From Rhizobium sp. Root1203 (GTDB taxonomy: Bacteria; Pseudomonadota; Alphaproteobacteria; Rhizobiales; Rhizobiaceae): a stretch of DNA of 61,041 bases. The notes beneath the pieces were generated by a model. The model worked only from the letters and a program-made list of their open reading frames with translations, was not told the origin of the DNA and did no database searches. The DNA is taken from the NCBI RefSeq assembly GCF_001424945.1, contig NZ_LMCW01000022.1:1-61041 (forward strand). Reading direction: 5' to 3'. Both the position numbers and the translations under genes were made by a program. This document shows positions 41,772-50,708 of this stretch, in pieces (position 1 is the stretch's first letter; each line of letters starts with the position of its first letter).

Positions 41772-42931
41772 GCGGTGGGCCCCCGGATGCTGTCGGCGAC
41801 CGCATCGAGGATGACGGCCGAGGAGAAGGCGAAGAAAACAGTCGGCACGGCGCCGAGCAGGACGAGGTCCATGGCCGTTTGGCCAAGCCCCTGGAAAATG
41901 AAGACGCCGAAGCCGCCGCCGCCGATGAGCGCGGCTACCGTCACGAGCCCGATCGCCTGTACGAGCACGATACGGATGCCGGTAAGGATGACAGGCAGCG
42001 CAAGCGGCAGATCGATACCGGTCAGGATCTGCCGGCGGGTGAGGCCCATGCCCGCTGCGGCGTCCCGCACGGCGGGATCCACGCCTTCGAGCCCGACAAC
42101 GGTGTTGGCGACGATAGGCAGCAGCGAATAGAGCACGAGCGCGATCAGCGCCGGCGCGGCCCCGATGCCGCGAATGCCGAGCGCCGCGGCCAGTGGAACA
42201 TGGGTTGCGAGGTAGCCGAGCGGCAGCATCAGGATGCCGAACAGCGCCAGGCTCGGGATCGTCTGGATCAGGCTCAATCCCTGGAGCAGCGCCGCCCTGA
42301 GCTTCGGCACCCAGAAACAGGTGATGCCGAGCGGCAGGCCGATGACGGCGGCAATCGCGAGCGATCCGAAAGCCAATTGCAGATGTGCCAGCGCCTGCGA
42401 CCAGAACTGATCGGCACGCGTGGCGAATTCCTTCATGATCGAAAGGCTATCGAGCAGGCCGGACCAAAGGAAGATACCGAGAAGGAAGGCATAGAGGGCG
42501 AGTGCGGCAATGCGCATCTTTGGCGTCAGGTCGATTTTTACCAGCGCATCGGAAATGACGAGGCCGATCACGGCAAACAGCAGCCAGAACCCGCCGCCCG
42601 GCGTCATTCGCGCGACGTTGCTGTTCTCTGGTGTAAACGCGGTTGCCACGAGGCCGATCGCCGCGATCAACGCCAGAAGACAGAGCGTTGCGATCGCCAG
42701 CCTGAGCCGAACGTTCCGCACGAGCAAGACCGCCAGCGCGGTGGACAGCAGCAGCACGGTGAGAACGATTGCGGAAGGCTGGTTCAGAAGCTGCATCAGC
42801 AACACCGGCTTGCCTGCCGCGATGCGGTTCGCCTTGACATAGATGAAGGGCAGAAGCGTCGCGGCGACGCCGGCAACAACAAGAACCACGCCGAGCCGGT
42901 CCAGCCTGCGGACCGCTGAGGTTTCTTCCAT
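41768..42931 (-). CDS. quaternary-amine ABC transporter, permease 1 (extended)
   Basis: A 387-residue permease. The C-terminal half is a normal OpuBB-type transporter domain with DAAAGMGLTRRQILTGIDLP. The N-terminal half adds about four more membrane helices not present in the smaller permease. Large permeases of this kind occur with YehXYZ/Opu-like systems for glycine betaine and choline. Translationally coupled to the ATPase gene. Confidence 0.88.
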   Translation of the reverse strand: MEETSAVRRLDRLGVVLVVAGVAATLLPFIYVKANRIAAGKPVLLMQLLNQPSAIVLTVLLLSTALAVLLVRNVRLRLAIATLCLLALIAAIGLVATAFTPENSNVARMTPGGGFWLLFAVIGLVISDALVKIDLTPKMRIAALALYAFLLGIFLWSGLLDSLSIMKEFATRADQFWSQALAHLQLAFGSLAIAAVIGLPLGITCFWVPKLRAALLQGLSLIQTIPSLALFGILMLPLGYLATHVPLAAALGIRGIGAAPALIALVLYSLLPIVANTVVGLEGVDPAVRDAAAGMGLTRRQILTGIDLPLALPVILTGIRIVLVQAIGLVTVAALIGGGGFGVFIFQGLGQTAMDLVLLGAVPTVFFAFSSAVILDAVADSIRGPTA

Positions 42932-42960
42932 CGATCCGTCCCAGTATGGAAAGAAAGGTT

Positions 42961-42982
42961 GCTCCGCCTCGGAAGGCGGAGC
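42961..42982 (-). terminator. attenuating hairpin between binding-protein and permease genes
   Basis: GCTCCGCCT (42961-42969) pairs with AGGCGGAGC (42974-42982) around CGGA. A T-rich tract follows on the minus strand. It lies nine bases after the binding-protein stop inside the operon. Confidence 0.7.
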
Positions 42983-42991
42983 GTCGGGCGG

Positions 42992-43900
42992 CTACTTCAG
43001 GAACCCTTTTTCCTTCAGGTACGCTTCGGCCACGGATTTGGCGGGCTCTCCGTCGACCTGGATCTTGCCGTTCAGCTTGCGCAGTTCGTCGGCCGTCAGG
43101 CTCTTGAAGATGGGGGCGAGCACTTCCTCGATCTTCGGGTTGGCCTTCAGCACCTCCTCGCGGATGATCGGCGTCGGCGCATAGACCTGCTGCACGCCCT
43201 TGTCGTCTTCAAGCACGGTCAGTTCCGCGGCTTCGATCGCCCCGTCCGTCCCATAGACCATGGCGGTATTGGCGCCGTTCGTCTGGTCCGCGGCCGCCTT
43301 GATGGTCGCAGACGTATCCCCGCCTGATAGCACGATTTCCTGGTCCGGCTTCAGCGTGAATCCATAGGTCGTCTGGAATGCCGGAAGCGCACCGGCGGAA
43401 TTCACGAATTCGGCCGACGCGACGAGCTTGGCTGAACCGCCACCGGCGACCCATTTGCCGAAATCCGACATCGTCTTGAGCTTGTTCGGCGCGGCGACAT
43501 CGTTGCGAACGGCGATCGCCCAGGTGTTGTTGGCCGGCGATGGCGTCAGCCAGACGATCTTGTTGGCGTCGTAGTCGAGCTTCTTTGCCATGTCGTAGCC
43601 TTGCTGGAGGTTCTTCCAGGCGGCATCCTCGGGCTTGTTGAAGAAGAAGCCGGCATTGCCGGTGTACTCCGGATAGATATCGATTTCCCCGGCCGTGATC
43701 GCCTTGCGAACGACAGGCGTGGCGCCCAGCGCGATACGGTCCTGCGTCTTGATGCCGTTCGCATTGAGTGCCAGCGCAATGACGTTGCCGAGCAGCGTGC
43801 CTTCGGTATCGATCTTCGATGAAACGACGACGTCTGCCGCCTGTGCTGCACCCGCAGCAAAGGCGGAGAGCGTTACGGCGAGTGCGAATTTAGTGAGCAT
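42992..43900 (-). CDS. quaternary-amine ABC transporter, periplasmic binding protein
   Basis: A 302-residue periplasmic binding protein of the OpuAC/OsmF (YehZ) family. The signal peptide is about residues 1-21 (ending AGAAQA), and the mature part begins ADVVVSSKIDTEGTLLGNVI, typical of these betaine/choline/carnitine receptors. DIYPEYTGNAGFFF is also conserved. Substrate is inferred as glycine betaine or a related compound. It is the first gene of the operon. Confidence 0.9.
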   Translation of the reverse strand: MLTKFALAVTLSAFAAGAAQAADVVVSSKIDTEGTLLGNVIALALNANGIKTQDRIALGATPVVRKAITAGEIDIYPEYTGNAGFFFNKPEDAAWKNLQQGYDMAKKLDYDANKIVWLTPSPANNTWAIAVRNDVAAPNKLKTMSDFGKWVAGGGSAKLVASAEFVNSAGALPAFQTTYGFTLKPDQEIVLSGGDTSATIKAAADQTNGANTAMVYGTDGAIEAAELTVLEDDKGVQQVYAPTPIIREEVLKANPKIEEVLAPIFKSLTADELRKLNGKIQVDGEPAKSVAEAYLKEKGFLK

Positions 43901-44356
43901 GGACTATCCCCTTGATCGTTGACACGCGCGGAACCTTTAGCGGAGTCTGCCGCGGATAAGATCGCTGGCGAAAAAAGCCATAGCCTCAATCTGTCGGCAA
44001 GGTATTGCGTACCAGAAATAGCGTGCATGACAGAAAAATCGATGCGAACGCTAAAATACTCCGCTTTCGCTGGCGAACGCGACCGCGCGGATGGCAACTG
44101 GGCGTCGCTAACTATCGCGGATGACAACGGAATTTGCTCGAACCACCGTCGCCACAGGCTGGTACCTCGGCACGATCGGACGGCGAAGAATGGGATGCAT
44201 AGGGTAGAATTCGCCCCTTCCGGCAGGCTCGACGCGCCCGGAAGCAGCAACCCCAAAAGGAATTTCCCGGCGCTTTCCCTGCCGATTGACTCGTATCGAA
44301 GGGGCCGCATACGTTGCAGTTCTCCGACTGCGGGAGTGATTGGCAGCGCGGCAATC
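43901..44356. other. 456-base gap between transporter operon and mgtC-like gene
   Basis: The gap is divergent and should hold both promoters. The plus strand is an open frame in phase with the mgtC-like gene, but its translation is not protein-like. I see no riboswitch, repeat or clear promoter pair. Confidence 0.4.
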
Positions 44357-45100
44357 ATGCGCAAACAGGGTGAGGGTTTTGCTGTGTGGGAATATGCCAC
44401 GGGTCTGTCTGGAGTTCTTTTGATCGCGCCGCGGCTTCTGGTTGCCGTTTTCCTCGGTTGCCTGGTTGGCATCGAACGGCAATGGCGGCAGCGGCACACG
44501 GGTTTGACGACGCATGCCCTGGTCTCCCTCGGCGCCGCCATCTACACCTCGCTGCCGGCGCTCCTTCACGATGTTCCGGATGTGAGAATGGGGGGGCAGG
44601 TGGTCACCGGCATCGGCTTCCTCGGCGCCGGCCTCATCATGCGGGACGGAACGAATGTCCGGGGGCTCAGTACCGCCGCCACGGTATGGGCAACCGGCGC
44701 AATCGGCGTTCTTGCCGGTTACGCGATGTTGCTCGAAGCCGTCGAGGCAACGGTCCTGATCATCGCAATCAATATCGGCCTTCCCCGCCTTGGGTTCTAC
44801 ATCAGTGCGCTCGCACCCGAACACGAGACCGTCGAGCGCTTTTACGTCATCGGCCTGAAATGTGCGGCACACGATGAAGCCACCGTGCGCACCCAGCTTC
44901 TCCAGGCGTTGAGTGCCAGCAAGCTTCGCCTTCATTCCATGGAAAGTCACGCCGTCAACGACACCAGCGTGGCCGAGGTAGAGGCGATGGTTTTCAGCAG
45001 CCGCGAAGAGGACGAACTGATCGAGCAGGTTATCGGCAAACTCAGCCTCGCTCCCCACATCTTCTCCAGCAGCTGGACGTCGACGGCCCCGCCTGAATGA
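44357..45100 (+). CDS. MgtC/SapB family membrane protein
   Basis: A 247-residue MgtC-family protein. About four to five membrane helices lie in residues 15-140, with LVAVFLGCLVGIERQWRQR, THALVSLGAAIYTSLP and GIGFLGAGLIMRDGTNVRGL as hallmarks. A cytoplasmic ACT-like domain follows (about 155-240). MgtC proteins help cells cope with low magnesium and act on ATP synthase in pathogens. The ATG at 44357 gives the family-length protein; the much longer open frame from 43919 is rejected. Confidence 0.88.
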   Translation: MRKQGEGFAVWEYATGLSGVLLIAPRLLVAVFLGCLVGIERQWRQRHTGLTTHALVSLGAAIYTSLPALLHDVPDVRMGGQVVTGIGFLGAGLIMRDGTNVRGLSTAATVWATGAIGVLAGYAMLLEAVEATVLIIAINIGLPRLGFYISALAPEHETVERFYVIGLKCAAHDEATVRTQLLQALSASKLRLHSMESHAVNDTSVAEVEAMVFSSREEDELIEQVIGKLSLAPHIFSSSWTSTAPPE

Positions 45101-45197
45101 GCATCCCGTCGAATTATGCAGGCATAGCGACGAATGCCGGTCGCCGAGTGAGCGGCATCGGCGTATGACGCGGCAGGCAGGCGAAGGAGATTCGGAC

Positions 45198-45920
45198 GTG
45201 ACGACAGTTTTGGAAGTGTGCGTGGACAGTCCAAAGGGGCTCGCAGCCGCAGTCGAGGGCGGGGCGAACCGCATCGAGCTCTGCTCGGCGCTTGAAGTCG
45301 GCGGCCTCACCCCTGTCGCCGGTCTGATGAAGGCGGCGGCAGCGGCACCCATCCGCGTCTATGCGATGATCCGTCCGCATGCGGGGCCGTTCGTTTTCGA
45401 CGCCGCAGACGAAGCGGCGATGATGGCTGATATCGACGCAGCGCGGGCGTTCGGCCTTGCGGGTGTCGTCATCGGCGCCAACCTCCAGGACGGGACGCTG
45501 GACCTGCCGCTGCTGCACCGGCTGAAAGCCCACGCCGCCGGTATGGGATCGACCCTCCACCGCGCCTTCGATCTGGTTCCAGATCCGGATGTAGCGCTGC
45601 AGCAGGCAATCGAACTCGGCTGCGAACGCATCCTGACATCAGGCTGCGTTCCGAAGGCGCTCGACGGGCTCGAGACGCTGGCGCGCCTGTCGAAGGCGGC
45701 AGCGGGGCGGATTTCCATCATGCCGGGCAGCGGTGTACGCCCGAGCAACGTCTTGGAAATCCTGCGCGCGACAGGCGCGAAGGAAGTCCACGGCTCGTGC
45801 AGTTCTCCGGTCGCAAGCGTGGATCCGCGCGCGGTTGCCTTCGGCTTCGAGGCGGCGTCGGCCAACAGAACGGATGCCGCAGTCGTCCGGCTGATGCGGC
45901 AGGCGATCGACGCGGCCTAG
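45198..45920 (+). CDS. cutC: copper homeostasis protein CutC
   Basis: A 240-residue TIM-barrel protein of the CutC family: VLEVCVDSPKGLAAAVEGGA, NRIELCSAL, GLTPVAGLMKAA, VYAMIRPHAGPF and HRAFDLVPD are conserved. The link to copper is known from E. coli but has been questioned. The GTG at 45198 follows AAGGAGA by seven bases; an ATG at 45165 is possible. Its TAG stop is part of the left CTAG edge of a RIME-like repeat. Confidence 0.9.
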   Translation: MTTVLEVCVDSPKGLAAAVEGGANRIELCSALEVGGLTPVAGLMKAAAAAPIRVYAMIRPHAGPFVFDAADEAAMMADIDAARAFGLAGVVIGANLQDGTLDLPLLHRLKAHAAGMGSTLHRAFDLVPDPDVALQQAIELGCERILTSGCVPKALDGLETLARLSKAAAGRISIMPGSGVRPSNVLEILRATGAKEVHGSCSSPVASVDPRAVAFGFEAASANRTDAAVVRLMRQAIDAA

Positions 45921-45970
45921 AACAATTTCAGCAAAAGCGTGCAGCGCGGCTTTGCGTCCGCAAATGCTAG
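45917..45970 (+). repeat. CTAG-bounded RIME-like repeat fragment
   Basis: The 54-base stretch starts and ends with CTAG and contains CAGCAAAAG (45929-45937) and TTTGCGTCCG (45951-45960), both also present in the longer element at 59804-59902. These are parts of the rhizobial intergenic mosaic element family as I remember it. It fills the whole gap between cutC and the alcohol dehydrogenase gene and provides both of their stop codons. Confidence 0.65.
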
Positions 45971-46986
45971 TTCGCAACCTTGATGACGGCCTTTATCAGC
46001 CCGCTTTTCTCGTGCGCCCAGCGCGCGAGATCATGCGGCGCATCGGCGAGCGTCGTGCGGTGGGTGATCAGTTTGTCGACCGGCACGAGGCCGTTGGCAA
46101 TTGATGCGGCGACATGCTCGAAATCGACGCGCGTCGCATTGCGGCTGCCGATCAGCATCATTTCGCGCTTGTGGAACTCCGGGTCGGAGAAGCGGATGTC
46201 GTCCTTGACGACGCTGACCAGAACCAGCGCGCCGCCATGGGCGACGAAGCTGAAGGCTTTCTCCATCGAGGGGCCGTAGCCGGTCGCATCGAAGACGACG
46301 TCGAATCCGTCGCCTTCCGTCTTTGCCCTGACTGCCTCGCTGGTGTCGTCGTTTGCAATGATACCGGATGCGAAGCCGAAGCGATGCGCGGCCATGTCGA
46401 GGCGTTCGGCGCTGGTGTCGAGCAGTGTGACCTCGTGCCCGGCGATGCGCGAAAAGATAGCGGCGCCAAGGCCGATCGGGCCGGCGCCGATGACGAGCGC
46501 GCGAGACCCCGCGGGTGCCAGCGAGCGGCGCACGGCGTGTGCCCCGATTGCCAGGAATTCGACGGTTGCCGCAGCCTCCGGGCTCAATCCCTCCGCCGCG
46601 TAGAGATTGCCTGCGGGCACCGTGATTTCCTCGCAGAAGGCGCCGTCGGTATGGACGCCGAGCACCTTGATGTTGGTGCAGCAGTTCGGCTTGCTGTGCC
46701 TGCAGGCAACGCAGGTGCCGCAGGAGAGGTACGGGTTGACGATGACCGGCGTGCCCACGGCCAGCGCCACACCGTCCCCGGCTTCGACGACGGTCGCGGA
46801 TATCTCATGGCCCATGACACGCGGATACTCGAGAAACGGATGCTTGCCCTCGAAGATGTGGTAGTCCGTGCCGCAAATGCCGACATGGCTGACCGCAAGC
46901 CGAGCCCAGCCGGGCGCCGGGCTCCCCGGGGAGGGGCGCTCGACGACCTCGAGGACGCCTGGTTGTTGGCAAAGCACGGCTTTCAT
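45967..46986 (-). CDS. zinc-dependent alcohol/sugar dehydrogenase
   Basis: A 339-residue medium-chain dehydrogenase. The catalytic zinc site is in GICGTDYHIFEGKHPF and VMGHEISATV; the structural zinc cysteines are in CGTCVACRHSKPNCC; the NAD-binding motif is VIGAGPIGLGAAIF. It probably oxidises a sugar alcohol or sugar acid. The ATG at 46986 starts MKAVLCQQPG; a start at 47001 adds five residues. It is the last gene of the sugar operon running from 54 to 46 kb, after a hairpin. Its stop lies in the RIME-like repeat. Confidence 0.88.
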   Translation of the reverse strand: MKAVLCQQPGVLEVVERPSPGSPAPGWARLAVSHVGICGTDYHIFEGKHPFLEYPRVMGHEISATVVEAGDGVALAVGTPVIVNPYLSCGTCVACRHSKPNCCTNIKVLGVHTDGAFCEEITVPAGNLYAAEGLSPEAAATVEFLAIGAHAVRRSLAPAGSRALVIGAGPIGLGAAIFSRIAGHEVTLLDTSAERLDMAAHRFGFASGIIANDDTSEAVRAKTEGDGFDVVFDATGYGPSMEKAFSFVAHGGALVLVSVVKDDIRFSDPEFHKREMMLIGSRNATRVDFEHVAASIANGLVPVDKLITHRTTLADAPHDLARWAHEKSGLIKAVIKVAN

Positions 46987-47013
46987 GACGGGGTCTCGCA
47001 TCGTTGAAGAGAT

Positions 47014-47038
47014 AAAGCCGGTCTTGCGGACCGGCTTT
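47014..47038 (-). terminator. hairpin between permease gene and alcohol dehydrogenase gene
   Basis: AAAGCCGGTC (47014-47023) pairs with GACCGGCTTT (47029-47038) around TTGCG. It follows the permease stop by 15 bases and may partially end transcription before the dehydrogenase gene. Confidence 0.7.
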
Positions 47039-47052
47039 GCTTGTCGTTTCGG

Positions 47053-48027
47053 TTAGGAGCTGCGGCGGCGGCGCAACTGGTCGAAATACACGATCACGAT
47101 GATCAGCAGACCGGTGATGATGCGCTGCCAGAACGAATTGACGTTGAGCAGGTTCGCGCCGTTGTTGATGGTGGCAAGGATGAAGGCGCCGATCAGCGGG
47201 CCATGAACCGAACCCACGGCACCGAAGAGGCTGGTGCCGCCGATGACCGACGAGGCGATTGCCTGCAACTCCCATCCGTCCGCCTGTGTGGCATTGCCGA
47301 TCGCGATGCGCGACGCCAGCAGGACGCCCACAAACGCAGCGAACGTCGCCGAGAGGATATAGGCCATATAGATGATGGCGCTGACCCGGACGCCGGAGAG
47401 GCGTGCAGCCTCGCCGTTGGAGCCGACTGCAAAGAGATAGCGGCCCCATCGGCTCAGATGCAGCAGGACGTAGGAGGGGATGGCCACGAGGATCACCATC
47501 CAGAACAAACTGGGCACCCCGAGGAAATCGGCGCGCGAGAAGTTGGAGAAGGCCTCGTTGGTGATGTTGATCGACGAGCCGTTGGTGATCAGCAGGCCGA
47601 AACCGCGCAATGCCGTCAACGTCGCCAGCGTGATGATGAAGGGCGGCAGGCCCATGTGCACGATGCCGAACCCGTGGAAGGAACCGATCGCAACGCCGAA
47701 GGCGAGCGTCAGCAGGATCGCCGCCCACACCGGGAAGCCCGCCTGCAGCAGATAGGCGACGATGACGCCGGCAAAGCCGACGATCGCGCCGACCGAAAGA
47801 TCGATGCCGGCCGTGATGATCACGAACGTTTCGCCGAGAGCGAGGATCGCCGTCATCGAGCCCTGGCGCAGCAGGTTGCTGATGTTGAGCGGTGTCCAGA
47901 AGCTGTTGGTGGAAAGCCCGAGCGCCACCCAAAGCGCAACCAGCAGACCGATCAGGGTCAGCCCGAAGAGAATATTCACTTTCCGGCGTTGCGGCGGCGC
48001 GGGGATCTCGGTGGGGGTTACGGTCAT
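47053..48027 (-). CDS. sugar ABC transporter permease (RbsC type)
   Basis: A 324-residue permease with about ten hydrophobic segments. ITAGIDLSVGAIVGFAGVIV and GTSLFGAVGSVHGPLIGAFI are the family hallmarks. It is the pore of the importer encoded here with the ATPase (48053-49603) and binding protein (49722-50708). The ATG at 48027 (MTVTPTEIPA) is preferred over an upstream frame start at 48099, which would overlap the ATPase gene. It lies 25 bases after the ATPase stop. Confidence 0.93.
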   Translation of the reverse strand: MTVTPTEIPAPPQRRKVNILFGLTLIGLLVALWVALGLSTNSFWTPLNISNLLRQGSMTAILALGETFVIITAGIDLSVGAIVGFAGVIVAYLLQAGFPVWAAILLTLAFGVAIGSFHGFGIVHMGLPPFIITLATLTALRGFGLLITNGSSINITNEAFSNFSRADFLGVPSLFWMVILVAIPSYVLLHLSRWGRYLFAVGSNGEAARLSGVRVSAIIYMAYILSATFAAFVGVLLASRIAIGNATQADGWELQAIASSVIGGTSLFGAVGSVHGPLIGAFILATINNGANLLNVNSFWQRIITGLLIIVIVYFDQLRRRRSS

Positions 48028-48052
48028 TGTCTCTCTCCCTCTTATTCCTAAC

Positions 48053-49603
48053 TCAGACGCCGATCGCTTCGCTGAGGACTTGTTCATGTGACGCCGCATG
48101 GAAGCCGTGGGTGGCCACGAGCCTGCCTGTCCGGAAGACGTGCAGTTCGTCGGCCAGCTCGTAGACTTCGGGCAGGTAGGACGAAATCAGGATGATTCCG
48201 GCTCCCTGTTTCAGAAGCCTCGCAAACAGCCGGTAGATTTCCGCCTTGGTGCCGACGTCGACGCCGACGGTCGGCTCGTCGAAGATGAAGAGCCGCGCGC
48301 CGTGGCTCAGCCACTTGCCGATGACCACCTTCTGCTGGTTGCCGCCCGACATGGCTGACACCAGTACGCGCCGGCTCGGTGTTTTGATGCTGAGGTCGCG
48401 GATCTGCTTGTCGGCATTCTTCGCCTCGTCGGCGAGGCCAATGACCGGGCCCTTACTCAACCGGTCGAACACCGGCAGGTTGATGTTGAGGCCGATCGGC
48501 AGATTGAGGCAAAGTCCCTGGTCGCGGCGGCTTTCGGGCGCAAGCGCAATCCCGAGTTCCATCGCCGTGCGTTCGTTCTTGATGTTGACCTTCTTGCCCA
48601 TCCAGTGGATTTCGCCTGCCGTGGTCTTCTCGCGGCCATAGAGACCCAGGGCGAATTCGCTGCGGCCGGCGCCGATAAGGCCATAGAGGCCGACAATCTG
48701 ACCGGCTTTGACCGAGAGCGATATGTCCTGGAAGCCAGGGCCGGAGAGCCCGCGGACCTCGACGATGTTCTCGCCGATGTCGATGCTTTCCTTGTGGTAG
48801 ATCTGTTCGATCGAGCGGTTGATCATCAGCGCGATCAACTCGGTGTCGTTCGTCTCGCCGATCAGGCGGGTGCCGACATGCGTTCCGTCGCGCAGCACGG
48901 AGACGCGGTCGGCAAGCTCGAAAACCTCTTCCATGCGATGGCTGATGTAGACGATAGTGACGCCTTCGCTCTGCAGGCGGCGGATCAGCTTGAACAGCTG
49001 CGCCGATTCCTGACGCGTGAGATAGGCCGTCGGTTCATCGAAAATCAGAAACTGGGTGCCGCGCATCGCTGCGCGGGCGGTGGCGACGAGCTGCTGCTGC
49101 CCGATCGTGAGGTCGCTCAGGAGCACGGCGGCCGGCAGGCCGAAGCCGAGATCGTCGAGAACGGCCTGAGCCATCTTTACCATCTGCTTCTTGCGCATCA
49201 GGCCGAATTTGTTGACTTCATCGCCGAGAAACAGATTGGCCGCAACCGTCAGATGCGGACACAGCACGACTTCCTGGTGGACGGCATTGATGCCACGCGC
49301 GATCGCCTCGTTCGGCGTTGCCAGCGCAACCGGATGGCCGCACCACAGAACCTCGCCGGCGGTTCGATTGATGACGCCGGTCAACAGCTTGATGAGTGTC
49401 GACTTGCCGGCACCGTTCTCACCGACGATGGCGTGGATCTCGCCAGCCAGAAACGTCATCGTCGCCGGCTTCAGCGCCTGGACGTAGCCATAGTTCTTCT
49501 GCAATCCCTTGAGTTCGAGGATGGGCGCTCCCGCCGGAACGCGGTTTGCCTCTTTCAGCGTGGCGCTATCATCGTGACGATGACTGATTTCTTCCAGGCT
49601 CAT
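48053..49603 (-). CDS. sugar ABC transporter ATP-binding protein (RbsA type, two domains)
   Basis: A 516-residue ATPase with two nucleotide-binding domains in tandem. The first has Walker A GENGAGKSTLIKLL, the signature LTIGQQQLVATARA and Walker B FLIFDEPTAYL. The second has a degenerate Walker A (GLIGAGRSEFALGL), signature MSGGNQQKVVIGKWL and FIFDEPTVGVD. This asymmetry is normal for RbsA and contrasts with the single-domain FrcA. The ATG at 49603 follows GAGGAGGAG; a longer frame to 49645 is unlikely. Confidence 0.94.
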   Translation of the reverse strand: MSLEEISHRHDDSATLKEANRVPAGAPILELKGLQKNYGYVQALKPATMTFLAGEIHAIVGENGAGKSTLIKLLTGVINRTAGEVLWCGHPVALATPNEAIARGINAVHQEVVLCPHLTVAANLFLGDEVNKFGLMRKKQMVKMAQAVLDDLGFGLPAAVLLSDLTIGQQQLVATARAAMRGTQFLIFDEPTAYLTRQESAQLFKLIRRLQSEGVTIVYISHRMEEVFELADRVSVLRDGTHVGTRLIGETNDTELIALMINRSIEQIYHKESIDIGENIVEVRGLSGPGFQDISLSVKAGQIVGLYGLIGAGRSEFALGLYGREKTTAGEIHWMGKKVNIKNERTAMELGIALAPESRRDQGLCLNLPIGLNINLPVFDRLSKGPVIGLADEAKNADKQIRDLSIKTPSRRVLVSAMSGGNQQKVVIGKWLSHGARLFIFDEPTVGVDVGTKAEIYRLFARLLKQGAGIILISSYLPEVYELADELHVFRTGRLVATHGFHAASHEQVLSEAIGV

Positions 49604-49682
49604 GGACGTCTCCTCCTCGCGAATTCCGGTCTCTCCACCAGACATCCGCGCTCGACAGGCAGACGATGTTACAGGTGAAGAA

Positions 49683-49712
49683 GGGCCGCGCGGGATTGCT
49701 CCCGCGCGGCCC
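49683..49712 (-). terminator. attenuating hairpin between binding-protein and ATPase genes
   Basis: GGGCCGCGCGGG (49683-49694) pairs with CCCGCGCGGCCC (49701-49712), a 12-base stem with a six-base loop and T-rich sequence beyond it on the minus strand. It follows the binding-protein stop directly. Confidence 0.78.
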
Positions 49713-49721
49713 CGGTGAAGA

Positions 49722-50708
49722 TTACTTGATCTTCGGGTTCAGCAGAGCGTCGATCTTCGGATCGCTCATGTTGGCCTTGGTAACGAGGTTGGCGCCGGTA
49801 TCGACGTTGGCCTCGACCTTTTCGCCCTTGGATACGGCAAGCGCGGTCTTCACGCCGTCGTAACCCATGCGGTAGGGATCCTGCACCACGAGACCGGCAA
49901 GCGCGCCGTCCTTGAGGAAGCCGACGGTCTTGTCGTCGCTGTCGAAGCCGATGACCTTGACCTTGTCGCCAAGCTTGTTCTCAGCAATCGCCTGGCCGAC
50001 GCCCTGCGCCATGATCAGGTTCGAAGCGAAGACGCCGCCGATGTTCGGGTTGGCAGTGATCAGGTCGGTCATGATGTTGAGACCGGTCGTTGCCTGGCCG
50101 TCGGCATACTTGTCGGCGACGACCTTAAGGCCCGGATACTTGGTCTTGACCTGATCGAGGAAGCCTTCGCGGCGCTGCTCGAGCGAGCCGGCGCCGGGCG
50201 TGTTCGTGATGATCACGACGTCGCCTTCGTCCTTGCCCGTCATTGCTTTGATCGCGGCAGCGAGGCCGTCGGCAGCAATGCGTCCACCCTGCGTGTTGTC
50301 GGTCGTCAGGAACGACTTGAACGCCTTGGAGTCGGCGCCGGAGTCGATGCCGATGATCGGAACGGACTTGGCGGCTTCGTCGATCGGCTTGCCGAGTGCC
50401 TTGAATTCCGTCGGCGAGATAACGATCGCGGCCGGCTTGCCGGCTACGGCGTTTTCGAGAATGCTGATCTGGCCGTTGACATCGGTTTCAGCCTGCGCGC
50501 CGAGTTCCGGCACGTTGACGCCGAGATCCTTACCGGCGGCGCGAGCGCCGGCGAGAACGATCTGCCAGTAGAAGGAAGTGGTGTCCTTGACGATGATCGG
50601 GATCGTGACGTCGGCCGCAAAAGACGGCATCGGCATCGCAGTAGCGATCACGGCAGCGCCCGCAAGAGCTGTAAAGGCTCGACGGGACAGGATGGATTTC
50701 ATGCGCAT
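49722..50708 (-). CDS. sugar ABC transporter periplasmic binding protein (RbsB type)
   Basis: A 328-residue periplasmic binding protein. The signal peptide covers about residues 1-32 with a twin-arginine-like SRRAFTALAG and cleavage near SFAAD. The mature protein starts VTIPIIVKDTTSFYWQIVLA. FDSDDKTVGFLKDGALAGLVV is the typical hinge region. The ligand is probably the sugar metabolised by the dehydrogenase and mutarotase genes upstream. Starts at 50708 and 50702 are both possible; the first is better placed after GAGGAGAAC. Confidence 0.92.
   Translation of the reverse strand: MRMKSILSRRAFTALAGAAVIATAMPMPSFAADVTIPIIVKDTTSFYWQIVLAGARAAGKDLGVNVPELGAQAETDVNGQISILENAVAGKPAAIVISPTEFKALGKPIDEAAKSVPIIGIDSGADSKAFKSFLTTDNTQGGRIAADGLAAAIKAMTGKDEGDVVIITNTPGAGSLEQRREGFLDQVKTKYPGLKVVADKYADGQATTGLNIMTDLITANPNIGGVFASNLIMAQGVGQAIAENKLGDKVKVIGFDSDDKTVGFLKDGALAGLVVQDPYRMGYDGVKTALAVSKGEKVEANVDTGANLVTKANMSDPKIDALLNPKIK

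Noticed and set aside
43919..44356. 146-residue N-terminal extension of the MgtC protein
   Set aside because: It is not hydrophobic and not family-like. The ATG at 44357 gives a normal MgtC protein.
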